DNA from: Clostridia bacterium
GTDB lineage: Bacteria; Bacillota; Clostridia; Christensenellales; CAG-138
NCBI GenBank assembly: GCA_016292635.1
Contig: JAEDIC010000005.1
Location: forward strand, 34,045 to 98,044
Length of the DNA stretch: 64,000 nucleotides
Direction of reading: 5' to 3'
Part shown: in pieces, positions 1-7,632 of the stretch
Position numbering within the stretch: the first letter of the stretch is position 1
Layout: every line of letters starts with the position of its first letter
The notes under the pieces: generated by a model
What the model saw: the letters and a program-made list of their open reading frames with translations, nothing else
Database searches by the model: none
Told to the model about the DNA's origin: nothing
Program-made: the position numbers and the translations under genes

Positions 1-538
1 GCAGGCCCAAGCCAAACTGCGTGAGGCCTGCGACAATGCGGAAAAAGCCCGCCGGGCAGAAGTGGAATTGAAGGAAAAGCTGAAGGATTTGGACAAGCCC
101 CGTCCTGCGGACGAAAGGGAACTGGACGCGGCAAGGAAAGAGGCTGCGGACAAGGCCAGGGCCGAGGAAAGCAAGAAACTGAAATCCCAAATCGAGAAGG
201 CGGAGCAGGCTGCCAAGAAGGCCAACGAAGAAAAAGCCAAAGCCGAGCAGGCCGCCGCAGCCGCCAAAGCTGCGTATGACCAGGCTGCGCAGATAGAAGC
301 AAAGGAACGCGAACAGCTCAATGCCGAGATGAACGACCTCCGCAAAAAGTTGGCCATGGCCGGCTCTTCCGAAATGACTATATTCAAGGTCCACTTTGAA
401 GCCATGCAGGAGCAGGCCAACAAGATGATAGAGTGCATCGGCCGGGCCGGGGAAAACGGCAACGCCGAACTTGCTGATAAAATGCGTGCTGCCGTCAAGG
501 GCTGCTGCAATGCCATAATCAGCGGGCTGGGAGGATAG
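1..538 (+). CDS. DUF3102 protein, C-terminal part (cut by window start)
   Basis: This is the last 178 residues of the protein that is complete at 36211-37260. It begins in frame at base 2. It carries the Ala/Glu/Lys-rich coiled coil and the Cys-containing C-terminus, but lacks the DUF3102 domain because the window starts inside the gene. It ends one base before the next gene. Confidence 0.85.
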   Translation, partial: QAQAKLREACDNAEKARRAEVELKEKLKDLDKPRPADERELDAARKEAADKARAEESKKLKSQIEKAEQAAKKANEEKAKAEQAAAAAKAAYDQAAQIEAKEREQLNAEMNDLRKKLAMAGSSEMTIFKVHFEAMQEQANKMIECIGRAGENGNAELADKMRAAVKGCCNAIISGLGG

Positions 539-539
539 C

Positions 540-740
540 ATGATTTATGTCAAAACCCAAATGCAGAGGATACCCAAGAACTGCCGGGAGTGCGCCTTTT
601 ATCTCCGCTCCACATATTCGCCGTGGACGGGGGAGGCGGCCTGTAGAGCCAAGGGCGGATACACCTACGGCAAACGAATCGGAGTAAACGGCGGGCGGCC
701 CAAATGGTGCCCACTGAGAGAGGGGGAGGTGTTTGATTAA
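540..740 (+). CDS. Small cysteine-rich protein (66 aa)
   Basis: This is a small basic protein with a CREC motif (C-x2-C) near residue 15 and two more cysteines further on, one in a WCPL context. The spacing suggests a single zinc-ribbon-like site. Its ATG follows the stop of the DUF3102 gene by one base, with GGGAGG upstream, so translation is probably coupled. Its neighbours are replication and nucleotide-metabolism genes. I do not recognise a specific function; small treble-clef proteins of this kind are common in phages of Firmicutes. Confidence 0.75.
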   Translation: MIYVKTQMQRIPKNCRECAFYLRSTYSPWTGEAACRAKGGYTYGKRIGVNGGRPKWCPLREGEVFD

Positions 741-742
741 CA

Positions 743-1369
743 ATGAAGCTAATCTACATCTGCTCCCCTTACCGGGGGAACACCGCCGCCAATATCAAGG
801 CGGCAAAGCAATACTGCCGCAGTGCCTACGAACAGGGTCATATCCCCGTAGCCCCTCACTTGTATCTACCCCAATTCCTGGATGACGAGAACCCCACCGA
901 GAGGGACTTCGCCCTGCGCATAGGCTTACGACTGATAGACCACTGTTCCGAGGTGTGGGTTCACGGCGATAAGATCAGCGAAGGCATGCACGGCGAGATT
1001 GAATACGCGGAGGCCACCGGCAAACCGGTTAAATACCTGCCCGGCATTAAGACCCGAAAGAGCAGCCCCCGTAAATTCACGCCACCCACATATGAGGAGG
1101 TGGCGGCCTACATTGCCGAACGCGGCAATAAGATCGACGCCCGGCAATTCTACGAATATTTCAGCACCGAAAACGAAAGTGGCGAAACATGGGTGGACAG
1201 CCACGGTCAGCCTGTTAGGAACTGGAAACAGAAGGTGATCACATGGGAGTCCAAAGGCGGCCATGCCCGCGCGGATAGGAAAAGCCACTTTATGAACTAC
1301 AACCAGCGCCGCTATTCCGCGGAGGAGCTGAAAAGCATTGGGCGCAATCTTCTTGAGGAGGATATATAA
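743..1369 (+). CDS. Nucleoside 2-deoxyribosyltransferase-like (DUF4406/DUF7768-type) protein
   Basis: The N-terminal ~90 residues begin MKLIYICSPYRG and continue through PHLYLPQFLDD, an ER-rich helix and a GMHGEIEYA segment. This matches the Rossmann-like nucleoside 2-deoxyribosyltransferase relatives common in phages, in which a conserved Gly-Met/Glu region lines the nucleotide pocket. A second module around residues 105-160 has the pattern EVxxYxxERGNxIDAxxFYxYF...WKxxVxTWE. That module is also seen at the C-termini of phage replication proteins. Family membership suggests nucleotide salvage or modification, but the substrate is not predictable. The gene sits just upstream of the Rep gene. 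A GGGGAGG lies ~14 nt before the ATG, which is rather far. Confidence 0.75.
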   Translation: MKLIYICSPYRGNTAANIKAAKQYCRSAYEQGHIPVAPHLYLPQFLDDENPTERDFALRIGLRLIDHCSEVWVHGDKISEGMHGEIEYAEATGKPVKYLPGIKTRKSSPRKFTPPTYEEVAAYIAERGNKIDARQFYEYFSTENESGETWVDSHGQPVRNWKQKVITWESKGGHARADRKSHFMNYNQRRYSAEELKSIGRNLLEEDI

Positions 1370-1371
1370 AT

Positions 1372-1641
1372 ATGAAGAAAGAGGAATTGCCTGTATATGA
1401 AATCTATAAGGTAAGTCCCACAGGGAAAGTACCCGTGTGCACAACTTGTAGCCTTAACGAAGCAAAGAAGCGTTATGCCGCCAGCCGCCCTGCTCATCTA
1501 CGCATTAATGGCGTAGAGCAATCCATTGCTGTCGCGGACAAGCTTATGTATCCGGGCTTTAACCGCTCGGTGAATCTTGCAAACAATGCCCGCAAGCCCC
1601 CGAAGAAACCCAATATTCACCAACTCAAACCCGCCGAATAA
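1372..1641 (+). CDS. Hypothetical protein (89 aa)
   Basis: This is a basic protein of unknown function starting 3 bases after the preceding stop, with GAGGAGG overlapping the end of the upstream gene. It has a CTTC motif near residue 23 and a proline-rich basic tail (KPPKKP). No domain is recognised. It is the last gene before the hairpin cluster upstream of rep. Confidence 0.65.
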   Translation: MKKEELPVYEIYKVSPTGKVPVCTTCSLNEAKKRYAASRPAHLRINGVEQSIAVADKLMYPGFNRSVNLANNARKPPKKPNIHQLKPAE

Positions 1642-1682
1642 CCTCGGCGGGTATACCAATAGGGCGAAGCCGCCCTTTTATC
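1630..1682 (+). terminator. Two hairpins upstream of rep; second is terminator-like
   Basis: The first hairpin pairs CCCGCCGA with TCGGCGGG (about 1630-1651) and overlaps the preceding stop codon. The second pairs GGGCG with CGCCC (1662-1675) and is followed by TTTTAT. The second resembles a weak intrinsic terminator or attenuator before the Rep gene. Confidence 0.5.
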
Positions 1683-1732
1683 GAGCTTGTAATGAGCCAT
1701 AACACATCAACGATAACAGAAAGGGGGAGCAC

Positions 1733-2578
1733 ATGGCATATATCATTAAGCATGAATCTGACTATAACACAGAAGGCGGCTTTCAGAGCAATGACAATAT
1801 CATGTGCTACCGCAGGAAGGCCATAAAGGCAGGCGACGTAATAGAGTTAGAAATATATCCGGTATACCATTCCCGTAAAAAAGACGGGCCAGAATTGAAA
1901 GGGTTGCCCAACAAAGAGAAGTACCGCAGATACAACCTCAAGCAATCCGGCAAGATGTACCAGCGCCTTATGAACGCCAACTTTGGCCCCCGTGATCTTC
2001 ATGTCACATGCACATATGCAGGCGCCGAACTTCCTACTCAGGAACAGTGCGAAAGAGACATGCAGAATTTCATCCGTCGAATAAACCATAAGCGCAAGAA
2101 AGAGGGATTGCCCCCGGCGAAGTATATGTACGTCATAGAGGGCAAAACAGATGAGGACAAGCGCACTCGGGTGCACAGCCATCTTATCCTTGAAGGCGGC
2201 CTCGACCGCGATACCATAGAAACCCTGTGGCGGGCGGGATCGCAAAAAGGAGCACCACGCGGCACTTGCAATGCTGACCGCCTGCAGCCGGGGGACATGC
2301 AGTTAACCGCCCTGGCGACATACCTGATGAAAGACCCGAAAGGCCGCAAGCGCTGGAAGCCCTCAAAGAACCTCAAAAAACCCGAAGTTTATATTTCGGA
2401 CACAGCAATTAAGCGCAAGCACATAGCACAGCTGGCAAGCGGAGCGGCAAATCCGAAGGAATACTGGCAAAAGCAATACCCGGGATATATCCTCCGGGAT
2501 ATGCAAATCAAAACAAACCCATATCTGTCCGGTGCGGCCGTGACCGTACAGCTGCAGCGGATACCAACTCGATGTTAG
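1733..2578 (+). CDS. HUH-type rolling-circle replication initiator (Rep)
   Basis: All three motifs of HUH rolling-circle initiators are visible. Motif I is LHVTCTY (residues 90-95), motif II is HSH (H148, H150, metal ligands), and motif III is YLMK (Y197 and K200, the YxxK arrangement with Y197 as nicking tyrosine). The family nicks one strand at an origin and stays covalently linked through the tyrosine. At 281 aa there is no helicase domain, so a host helicase is presumably recruited. The start follows AAAGGGGGAG. The gene lies at the end of the early operon, before the late regulator. A HUH initiator as the apparent sole replication protein of a ~37-kb tailed phage is uncommon. Assignment rests on motifs only. 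Confidence 0.82.
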   Translation: MAYIIKHESDYNTEGGFQSNDNIMCYRRKAIKAGDVIELEIYPVYHSRKKDGPELKGLPNKEKYRRYNLKQSGKMYQRLMNANFGPRDLHVTCTYAGAELPTQEQCERDMQNFIRRINHKRKKEGLPPAKYMYVIEGKTDEDKRTRVHSHLILEGGLDRDTIETLWRAGSQKGAPRGTCNADRLQPGDMQLTALATYLMKDPKGRKRWKPSKNLKKPEVYISDTAIKRKHIAQLASGAANPKEYWQKQYPGYILRDMQIKTNPYLSGAAVTVQLQRIPTRC

Positions 2579-2582
2579 AAAA

Positions 2583-2597
2583 GCGGGCGGCATGCCC
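2583..2597. other. Short GC hairpin just after rep (possible Rep nick site)
   Basis: CGGGC and GCCCG pair around GGCAT, 5 bases after the rep stop. HUH initiators usually cut in or beside a hairpin near their own gene, so this is a candidate origin. Nothing in the sequence proves it. Confidence 0.25.
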
Positions 2598-2644
2598 GGA
2601 GTAGTAGATGAGTTAGACTTTTGCGGCAAGAAAGGAGAATAAAA

Positions 2645-3049
2645 ATGTCCCACGCTCGTTACGATTGGTGGGGGTACTGTAAGGGAATGATCAAAAGATA
2701 TCCCATGTTGGCAGCAGAGAGGGAAGCATTAAAAGATCCAAACATGATAGCAGACTACAGCGGGCAGCCTCGCGGAGGATCACCTGGCAATCCTACAGCC
2801 CAGGGCGCCTGCAGGACCTTATCCGGCATCAAAGAACGAGAATATCAAGCTGTGGCAGATGCCATCACCATTACCGCGAGGAAGCGCGACGGAAAAGAGC
2901 GGCTCGTGTTGGTTGATATGATGTTCTGGGCCCGGAGCCACACCCTGGAAGGAGTTGCGCGAGAGCTGCACGTATCTTATGCCACGGCGCGGAGATGGCA
3001 CAGCGACTTTGTCCGGACGGTCGGGCGGCAATTTGGCTTGCTGGATTAA
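2645..3049 (+). CDS. ArpU/RinA-like late transcription regulator
   Basis: This 134-aa protein begins MSHARYDWWGYCKGMI and ends with a helix-turn-helix (about residues 96-125: TLEGVARELHVSYATARRW) resembling sigma region 4. This is the usual architecture of ArpU/RinA-type activators, which switch on packaging and morphogenesis genes in phages of Firmicutes. Its position at the end of the early operon, immediately before the terminase genes, fits that role. I chose the ATG at 2645 because AAAGGAG lies just upstream; an in-frame ATG 24 bases earlier has no such site. The gene ends inside a perfect palindromic terminator. Confidence 0.75.
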   Translation: MSHARYDWWGYCKGMIKRYPMLAAEREALKDPNMIADYSGQPRGGSPGNPTAQGACRTLSGIKEREYQAVADAITITARKRDGKERLVLVDMMFWARSHTLEGVARELHVSYATARRWHSDFVRTVGRQFGLLD

Positions 3050-3076
3050 AGAGAGGGACAGCCCCCCTCTCTTTAA
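3047..3076. terminator. Bidirectional terminator after the late regulator gene
   Basis: TTAAAGAGAGGG and its exact complement CCCTCTCTTTAA form a 12-bp stem with a 6-base loop. The plus-strand stop codon TAA lies within the left arm. The A/T-rich outer ends allow termination both of the early operon and of the short minus-strand genes facing it. Confidence 0.7.
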
Positions 3077-3094
3077 TCGCAAAGCCTTATCAGC

Positions 3095-3278
3095 TCACAG
3101 ATTGTTTGAAAGCAGCTTGTCGAGCATGTTAATGAGATATTCGGGCGGGGCATTGATCCCCACACCAATTCTGCACGGTTCGAAGTGGGATGCCATACCG
3201 CCGGGCGAGGGCTGTCTGGCTGATGTTGTGCTTGGCGCAGAGCTCTTTAACGGTCATGCGTTCGTCTACCCCAACCAT
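3095..3278 (-). pseudogene. Small HTH protein with an apparent frameshift
   Basis: Read on the minus strand from an ATG that overlaps the stop of the upstream minus-strand gene, the first 38 codons give an HTH sequence with SQTALARRYGIPLRTVQNW. The frame then runs to a stop at 3129. Another frame continues the family pattern with VGINAPPEYLINMLDKLL to a stop at 3095. Related small phage HTH proteins have two residues between NW and G, so a 2-base loss (or +1 programmed shift) just after NW explains the break. The same break is in the second copy. It could act as a small Cro-like regulator if the frame is restored. Confidence 0.5.
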
Positions 3279-3427
3279 CACTCGTCATCCTCCACAGTGT
3301 AGGGCTGGGCGTAAAGCTCCCGGGTAGTCCATTCATAAGCGTTAACCTCTCCGTCCTCAAGATCGTATTCCTCTTCCTCGATCCAGATGAGGTCGGCTCG
3401 GAAATAACTGCGGTTGAATCCGTCCAT
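3278..3427 (-). CDS. Small acidic protein on the minus strand (49 aa)
   Basis: The ORF begins MDGFNRSYFRAD and continues with a strongly acidic middle and end (IEEEEYDLEDGE, VEDDE). Its TGA overlaps the ATG of the next minus-strand gene by one base, a typical coupled arrangement. No good Shine-Dalgarno precedes the ATG, which lowers confidence. The pair of minus-strand genes interrupts the plus-strand order between late regulator and terminase. Function is unknown. Confidence 0.5.
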   Translation of the reverse strand: MDGFNRSYFRADLIWIEEEEYDLEDGEVNAYEWTTRELYAQPYTVEDDE

Positions 3428-3529
3428 GAGGAAGGAAAGTTGAGCTTAAAAAGCCATTTAAATGTGATATTGTAATATCGTAGAATACCGGGCGACCGCA
3501 AGGCTGCCCGTTTCGTTTAGAGGTAAAAA

Positions 3530-3649
3530 ATGCACATACCAACTATGAAATGGGTGGAAACCCCTAAGACCTGCAAGGACTGCAAGGACTGGGACCCGAA
3601 GGCGCGAAAGTGTAAAAATCAAATATGTAAGTATAAAGCCAAGCAGTAA
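3530..3649 (+). CDS. Tiny four-cysteine protein (39 aa)
   Basis: An ATG preceded by AGAGGT opens a 39-codon frame with CKDC and, 10-20 residues later, two more cysteines in a Lys-rich context. The pattern would fit one zinc site. It stands alone before the small terminase gene. Function is unknown. Confidence 0.55.
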   Translation: MHIPTMKWVETPKTCKDCKDWDPKARKCKNQICKYKAKQ

Positions 3650-3701
3650 ACTGCAAAGACCGCGGGTTAACTGCGGACCAACAGCGAAAGGATGTAGCAT
3701 T

Positions 3702-4082
3702 ATGGCTGGCATTGATAACATACGCGATAATAGCTTTGACAGACTGTCAGAAGAAGAACGGAAAAGGCGTGCAAGAAATGGCGGCAAAGCCTCCGCCGAG
3801 GCCCGCAAGCGCAAAAGGTTGATGGAGCAGGAAGCGGACATACTGCTTTCCCGCAAGTGTACCACCAAGGCCGGTAAAGCGGCCCTGGAAGAGCTCGGAT
3901 TAAAGACCGGCTCCAACCAAATGGCCATGATAGCCCAGCAGGTAAAAAAGGCAGTGGAAGGCGACATGAGCGCTTTGAACTGGCTCCGCGACATTCTTGG
4001 CGAGAAGCCCGCCGAAAAGATGGACAGCAGCATCAAGACTGTATTTGGCTTTGAAGGCATAGACGATGAAATCAGCGGTTAG
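3702..4082 (+). CDS. terS: Terminase small subunit (probable)
   Basis: This 126-aa, highly charged protein has a basic N-terminal helix region (ERKRRARNGGKASAEARKRK). Its C-terminal half, including GDMSALNWLRDILGEKPAEK, is characteristic of DNA-recognition subunits of phage terminases in Firmicutes. It directly precedes the large subunit and overlaps it by 17 bp. By family it recognises phage DNA and loads the large subunit at the start of packaging. AAAGGA lies ~10 nt before the start. Confidence 0.75.
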   Translation: MAGIDNIRDNSFDRLSEEERKRRARNGGKASAEARKRKRLMEQEADILLSRKCTTKAGKAALEELGLKTGSNQMAMIAQQVKKAVEGDMSALNWLRDILGEKPAEKMDSSIKTVFGFEGIDDEISG

Positions 4083-5415
4083 GCGGGTAAATTACGGACT
4101 GCCACCCAACCCGAAGCAGCTGCAATTTTTTAAATCGAGGGTAAAACACACCGCGTATGGTGGAGCAAAAGCGGGCGGCAAGTCATGGGCTATGCGCACG
4201 AAGTTTATGATGCTTGCCATGCGCTACCCCGGATTGCGTTTGCTTCTTCTGCGCCGGACGCTGAAAGAATTGAGGGAAAACCACATAGAGCCCATGTGCA
4301 AAGTGCTGTGGGGCGTCGCAAAGTTTAACAAATCGGAAATGGTATTCACTTTTCCGAATGGATCCAGAATCGTATGCGGCTATTGCGATAACGAAGGCGA
4401 CGTAAGCAGGTACCAGGGCCATGAATACGACGTTATAGGCTTTGAGGAAGCAACTCTGTTTACAGAGCAGATGCACGAAGACCTTGAACTGTGCCTGCGT
4501 TCCACCAGAACCGATTTTATTCCCCGCATATATTACACTTGCAATCCGGGCGGCGTAGGCCATGAATGGGTTAAAAGACTGTTTATCGACCGAAGCTTCA
4601 AAGAAACTGAAAACCCGGACGAATACTTATTCATACCCGCACAGGTTTACGACAACTACGTCATCATGGATCGTCAGCCGGATTACGTCAAAATGCTGGA
4701 AAACCTTCCGGAGGACAAAAAGAAAGCGCTGCTGTATGGTGATTGGGACGCATACGATGGCCGATTCTTCACCGAATTTTCCCGCAGAACACATGTCGTC
4801 AAGCCGTTTATCATCCCCGAGCACTGGCAGAAATACAGAGCTTTTGACTATGGCCTGGATATGCTGGCTTGTTACTGGGCGGCATTCGATACCCTGGGTA
4901 ATTGTTATGTGTATAAAGAGCTGTGCGAACCTAATCTCATCATCTCTAGGGCGGCTCAGAAGATAATTGAACACACCACGGAAAACGACATTATCTGCAC
5001 TTTTGCTCCGATAGATATGTGGGCACGAAATAGAGCTACAGGCAAATATCAGGCAGAAATGTTTGGCGACTACGGCGTCCCACTTACTCCCGTCAAGAAT
5101 GGCAGAGAGGCAGGCTGGCAGAATGTACTCGACTGGATGCAGCCCGTGCCGGACGGCACCGGAGAAATGAAGCCGCGGCTATTTATCTTTGAAAATTGCA
5201 AGGAGCTTATACGCTGCATCCCTCTTCTGCAGCACGACGACAAGAACCCTAACGACGTGGCCACGCAGCCACACGATATAACCCACGCACCGGACGCCTT
5301 GCGGTATCTTCTCGACGGGCGGCCGAGACCCGCAGAGATACCCGCGCAGAAGGATGAATTTGACCCCATCGACTTTGATGAACAGGTCGGCAATCTGTTC
5401 GATTACGGACTGTAA
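4066..5415 (+). CDS. terL: Terminase large subunit
   Basis: This 449-aa ATPase/nuclease packages the genome into proheads. The Walker A P-loop is GGAKAGGKS (residues 32-40) and Walker B is VIGFEEAT near residue 125. A following RIYYTCNPGG segment matches the coupling motif. The C-terminal RNase H-like nuclease half shows acidic residues at D261 (FDYG), D317 (APIDMW) and D410 (HAPDALRY), the expected three-metal-ligand pattern. Its start lies inside the small-subunit gene. Length and motif order are normal, so the gene looks intact. Confidence 0.95.
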   Translation: MKSAVRRVNYGLPPNPKQLQFFKSRVKHTAYGGAKAGGKSWAMRTKFMMLAMRYPGLRLLLLRRTLKELRENHIEPMCKVLWGVAKFNKSEMVFTFPNGSRIVCGYCDNEGDVSRYQGHEYDVIGFEEATLFTEQMHEDLELCLRSTRTDFIPRIYYTCNPGGVGHEWVKRLFIDRSFKETENPDEYLFIPAQVYDNYVIMDRQPDYVKMLENLPEDKKKALLYGDWDAYDGRFFTEFSRRTHVVKPFIIPEHWQKYRAFDYGLDMLACYWAAFDTLGNCYVYKELCEPNLIISRAAQKIIEHTTENDIICTFAPIDMWARNRATGKYQAEMFGDYGVPLTPVKNGREAGWQNVLDWMQPVPDGTGEMKPRLFIFENCKELIRCIPLLQHDDKNPNDVATQPHDITHAPDALRYLLDGRPRPAEIPAQKDEFDPIDFDEQVGNLFDYGL

Positions 5416-5425
5416 GGAGGAACAT

Positions 5426-5641
5426 ATGGAAATGGCAATCGGCGCCGTAATAGGCGTTATTTTGTTTTTTGGAGGAATGCTGGTCGGGCGGCACATGGCC
5501 CGTCCGGCAGAAAAGCTAAAGCCGGACGACGACCTTAGCGTCATGCCGTATGACAGCCGCAGAGAAAAGGCGGCAAAGATGAATCAGCAGTACTTTAACC
5601 TAATGAATTACACCGGGAGGTCCCAGATAGATGAAGATTAA
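5426..5641 (+). CDS. Small membrane-anchored protein between terminase and portal
   Basis: The ATG at 5426 follows AAGGAGG. The first ~20 residues form one hydrophobic segment (AIGAVIGVILFFGGMLVG) and the rest is charged and soluble. The gene overlaps the portal gene by 11 bp. Small one-span proteins at this position are common in gut phage packaging operons, but I know of no assigned role. Confidence 0.65.
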   Translation: MEMAIGAVIGVILFFGGMLVGRHMARPAEKLKPDDDLSVMPYDSRREKAAKMNQQYFNLMNYTGRSQIDED

Positions 5642-7328
5642 AAGAGAACCCGAAAAGATATGGGAGGAATATCAGAAAGGCAGGGAGTATAACAACGCCA
5701 TCGATCTTTACGAGACCGTAAAGATGAACGAGAATTTTTACATTGGCAAGCAGTGGGAAGGCCTTAACGCTCCCGATCTGCCCAAGCCTGTACTTAATAT
5801 TCTCAAGCGTGTTGTAGCCTTCATGTGCTCCACCCTGGTTTCCGACGATATCGCCATCTCATTCGACCCCCATGACGCACAGGACGCCGATAAAAAGATT
5901 GTGGCGGCGGCCATGGGCGCTCAGATAGACAAGATCATGGAGAACACCAAGTTCCGCCATAAGATGCGCAGCTGCATCCGAAATGCCGCTGTGGATGGAG
6001 ATATGTGCCTTTACGTTCGATTCGACCCCACTATAGAAACGGGCCAGGTCGTGAAGGGTGATATCAGATGCGAGATTATCGAGAACATCAATGTTATATT
6101 CGGCAATCCACACAACAGCTGCGTTGAAAGTCAGCCCTATATCATCCTCGCACAGCGCAAGACGGTGGGCGAGCTCAAAGAAGAAGCCGAAAACAACGGC
6201 ATGAGCGAATCCGACATTCTCCTCATAACATCGGATGCAGACGAACTTCAGATGGAAAAAGGTGATACTGACGCCCTGGCAACCAAGCTCATTAAACTGT
6301 GGCTGGAAGATGGGCATTTGTGGGTAAGTGAGAGCGTCCGTGAAGTGGCCATACGAAAGCCCTATGCCACAAATCTGACCATGTACCCGGTGTGCTGGAT
6401 GCCCTGGGAGGAAGTGAAGAGCAGTTACCACGGACAGGCGGTAGTCACCGGCGTGATACCCAACCAGATAGAGATAAACCGCCTCATAGCCTGCCACCTC
6501 AGAAGTCAGCAGATGAACGCATTCCCCAAGATCATATATGACGGCTCCAAGATCAAGAGCTGGACGGATAAAGCCGGTGTTGCGATAAAAACCGAGGGTA
6601 TGGGCGTATCCCGCATACAGGACGCCGTCACTTCAATTCGTGGAGGAGACGTTTCTGCCCAGGTTATGGAGATCGTACAAAGCCTTATCACCATGACCCG
6701 TGACTTCCTGGGCGCCAACGATGCAGTTTTGGGAAACATCAAGCCCGACAACGCGGCGGCGATAATTGCCACCCAGCAGGGCGCTACCATGCCTTTGCAG
6801 CTGCAGAAGCTTGCTCTGTATCAGTTCACAGAGGATTTTGCCCGAATATGCGTTGATATGATGCATGCCTACTACGGAGTCAGAGAGGTTTATCTGGATG
6901 ACCCCGTTGAAATACCCGCGCTGGATGAGCTCGGAAAACCTGTTGTGGACATCAACGGCAAGCCCGCTGTGACCAAGATACAGAAGACGAACGTGGACTT
7001 TGGGCAGTTTGATGCCATGAATTATCACCTTAACATCGATGTGGGCGCGGCTTCCTACTTCTCTGAGCTTATGCAGCAGCAGACCATGGACAACCTGCTG
7101 GCGCAGGGCCTCATAGTGGACCTGGTAATGTACCTTGAATCTGTACCCCGTAAGTACGTCAGAAACAAAGATAAGCTGGTTGAAGCACTTAAAAAGAAAC
7201 AGGCACAGATGGAAGCTCTGGCGCAGCAGCAGACAATTCCCACAAATGCAAACGCAGATCCTGCGGCTCTTGCAGCTCAAGTGGCCGCAGCTCGCGAGCA
7301 AATAATAAATCAAAAAGGAGCAGCATAA
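5631..7328 (+). CDS. Portal protein
   Basis: This is a 565-aa portal of the short-tailed-phage type. The N-terminus carries the NENFYIGKQWEGL pattern, followed by a long helical wing and crown region. The C-terminus ends in a Gln/Ala-rich helix (residues ~520-560). Portals form the dodecameric channel at one vertex through which DNA enters and leaves. Position between terminase and scaffold supports the call. The start follows GGGAGG and overlaps the preceding gene; the stop overlaps the next ATG (TAATG). Confidence 0.88.
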   Translation: MKIKREPEKIWEEYQKGREYNNAIDLYETVKMNENFYIGKQWEGLNAPDLPKPVLNILKRVVAFMCSTLVSDDIAISFDPHDAQDADKKIVAAAMGAQIDKIMENTKFRHKMRSCIRNAAVDGDMCLYVRFDPTIETGQVVKGDIRCEIIENINVIFGNPHNSCVESQPYIILAQRKTVGELKEEAENNGMSESDILLITSDADELQMEKGDTDALATKLIKLWLEDGHLWVSESVREVAIRKPYATNLTMYPVCWMPWEEVKSSYHGQAVVTGVIPNQIEINRLIACHLRSQQMNAFPKIIYDGSKIKSWTDKAGVAIKTEGMGVSRIQDAVTSIRGGDVSAQVMEIVQSLITMTRDFLGANDAVLGNIKPDNAAAIIATQQGATMPLQLQKLALYQFTEDFARICVDMMHAYYGVREVYLDDPVEIPALDELGKPVVDINGKPAVTKIQKTNVDFGQFDAMNYHLNIDVGAASYFSELMQQQTMDNLLAQGLIVDLVMYLESVPRKYVRNKDKLVEALKKKQAQMEALAQQQTIPTNANADPAALAAQVAAAREQIINQKGAA

Positions 7329-7570
7329 TGGACGACAAAACCCTTGATACCACTTTAATCCCCGATCAGGACCACGATATCCCCGAGGCACCCGAAACAA
7401 CCGATAAGCCCGAAGCGAACAAAACGCCTAAAAAGGGAGAAGAAACCGAAAAGGTTATACACACCAACTGTATAGGCTGTAAGCTGCGGGAGCCCGTAAC
7501 CCCAAGCGAATATCGGTGCAAAGCGAAGAAGCCCGATATGCAGACCTTCACCTGTTATAAACAATCTTAA
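7328..7570 (+). CDS. Small acidic protein with C-terminal cysteine cluster (80 aa)
   Basis: The N-terminal half is acidic and Pro/Thr-rich. The C-terminal half has four cysteines (CIGCK, then C near residues 66 and 77), a probable zinc ribbon. It starts in the portal stop codon with AAGGAG upstream. It may be a head-assembly accessory protein, judged only by place. Not recognised. Confidence 0.65.
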   Translation: MDDKTLDTTLIPDQDHDIPEAPETTDKPEANKTPKKGEETEKVIHTNCIGCKLREPVTPSEYRCKAKKPDMQTFTCYKQS

Positions 7571-7575
7571 AACAA

Positions 7576-7600
7576 CCGCCTAAACCAGGGCGGATTTTTT
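7576..7600 (+). terminator. Weak terminator-like hairpin before scaffold gene
   Basis: CCGCC pairs with GGCGG around an 8-base loop and is followed by A then T6. The sequence CCTAAACCA-GGGCGG is nearly repeated just downstream (about 7603-7620). It may tune the portal/scaffold ratio by partial termination. Confidence 0.45.
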
Positions 7601-7632
7601 ATGCCCTAAACCAAGGGCGGAAAGGAAATGCA

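Noticed and set aside
2955..3302. 115-aa plus-strand frame between late regulator and terminase
   Set aside because: It overlaps the regulator in another frame and lies opposite two better-supported minus-strand genes.
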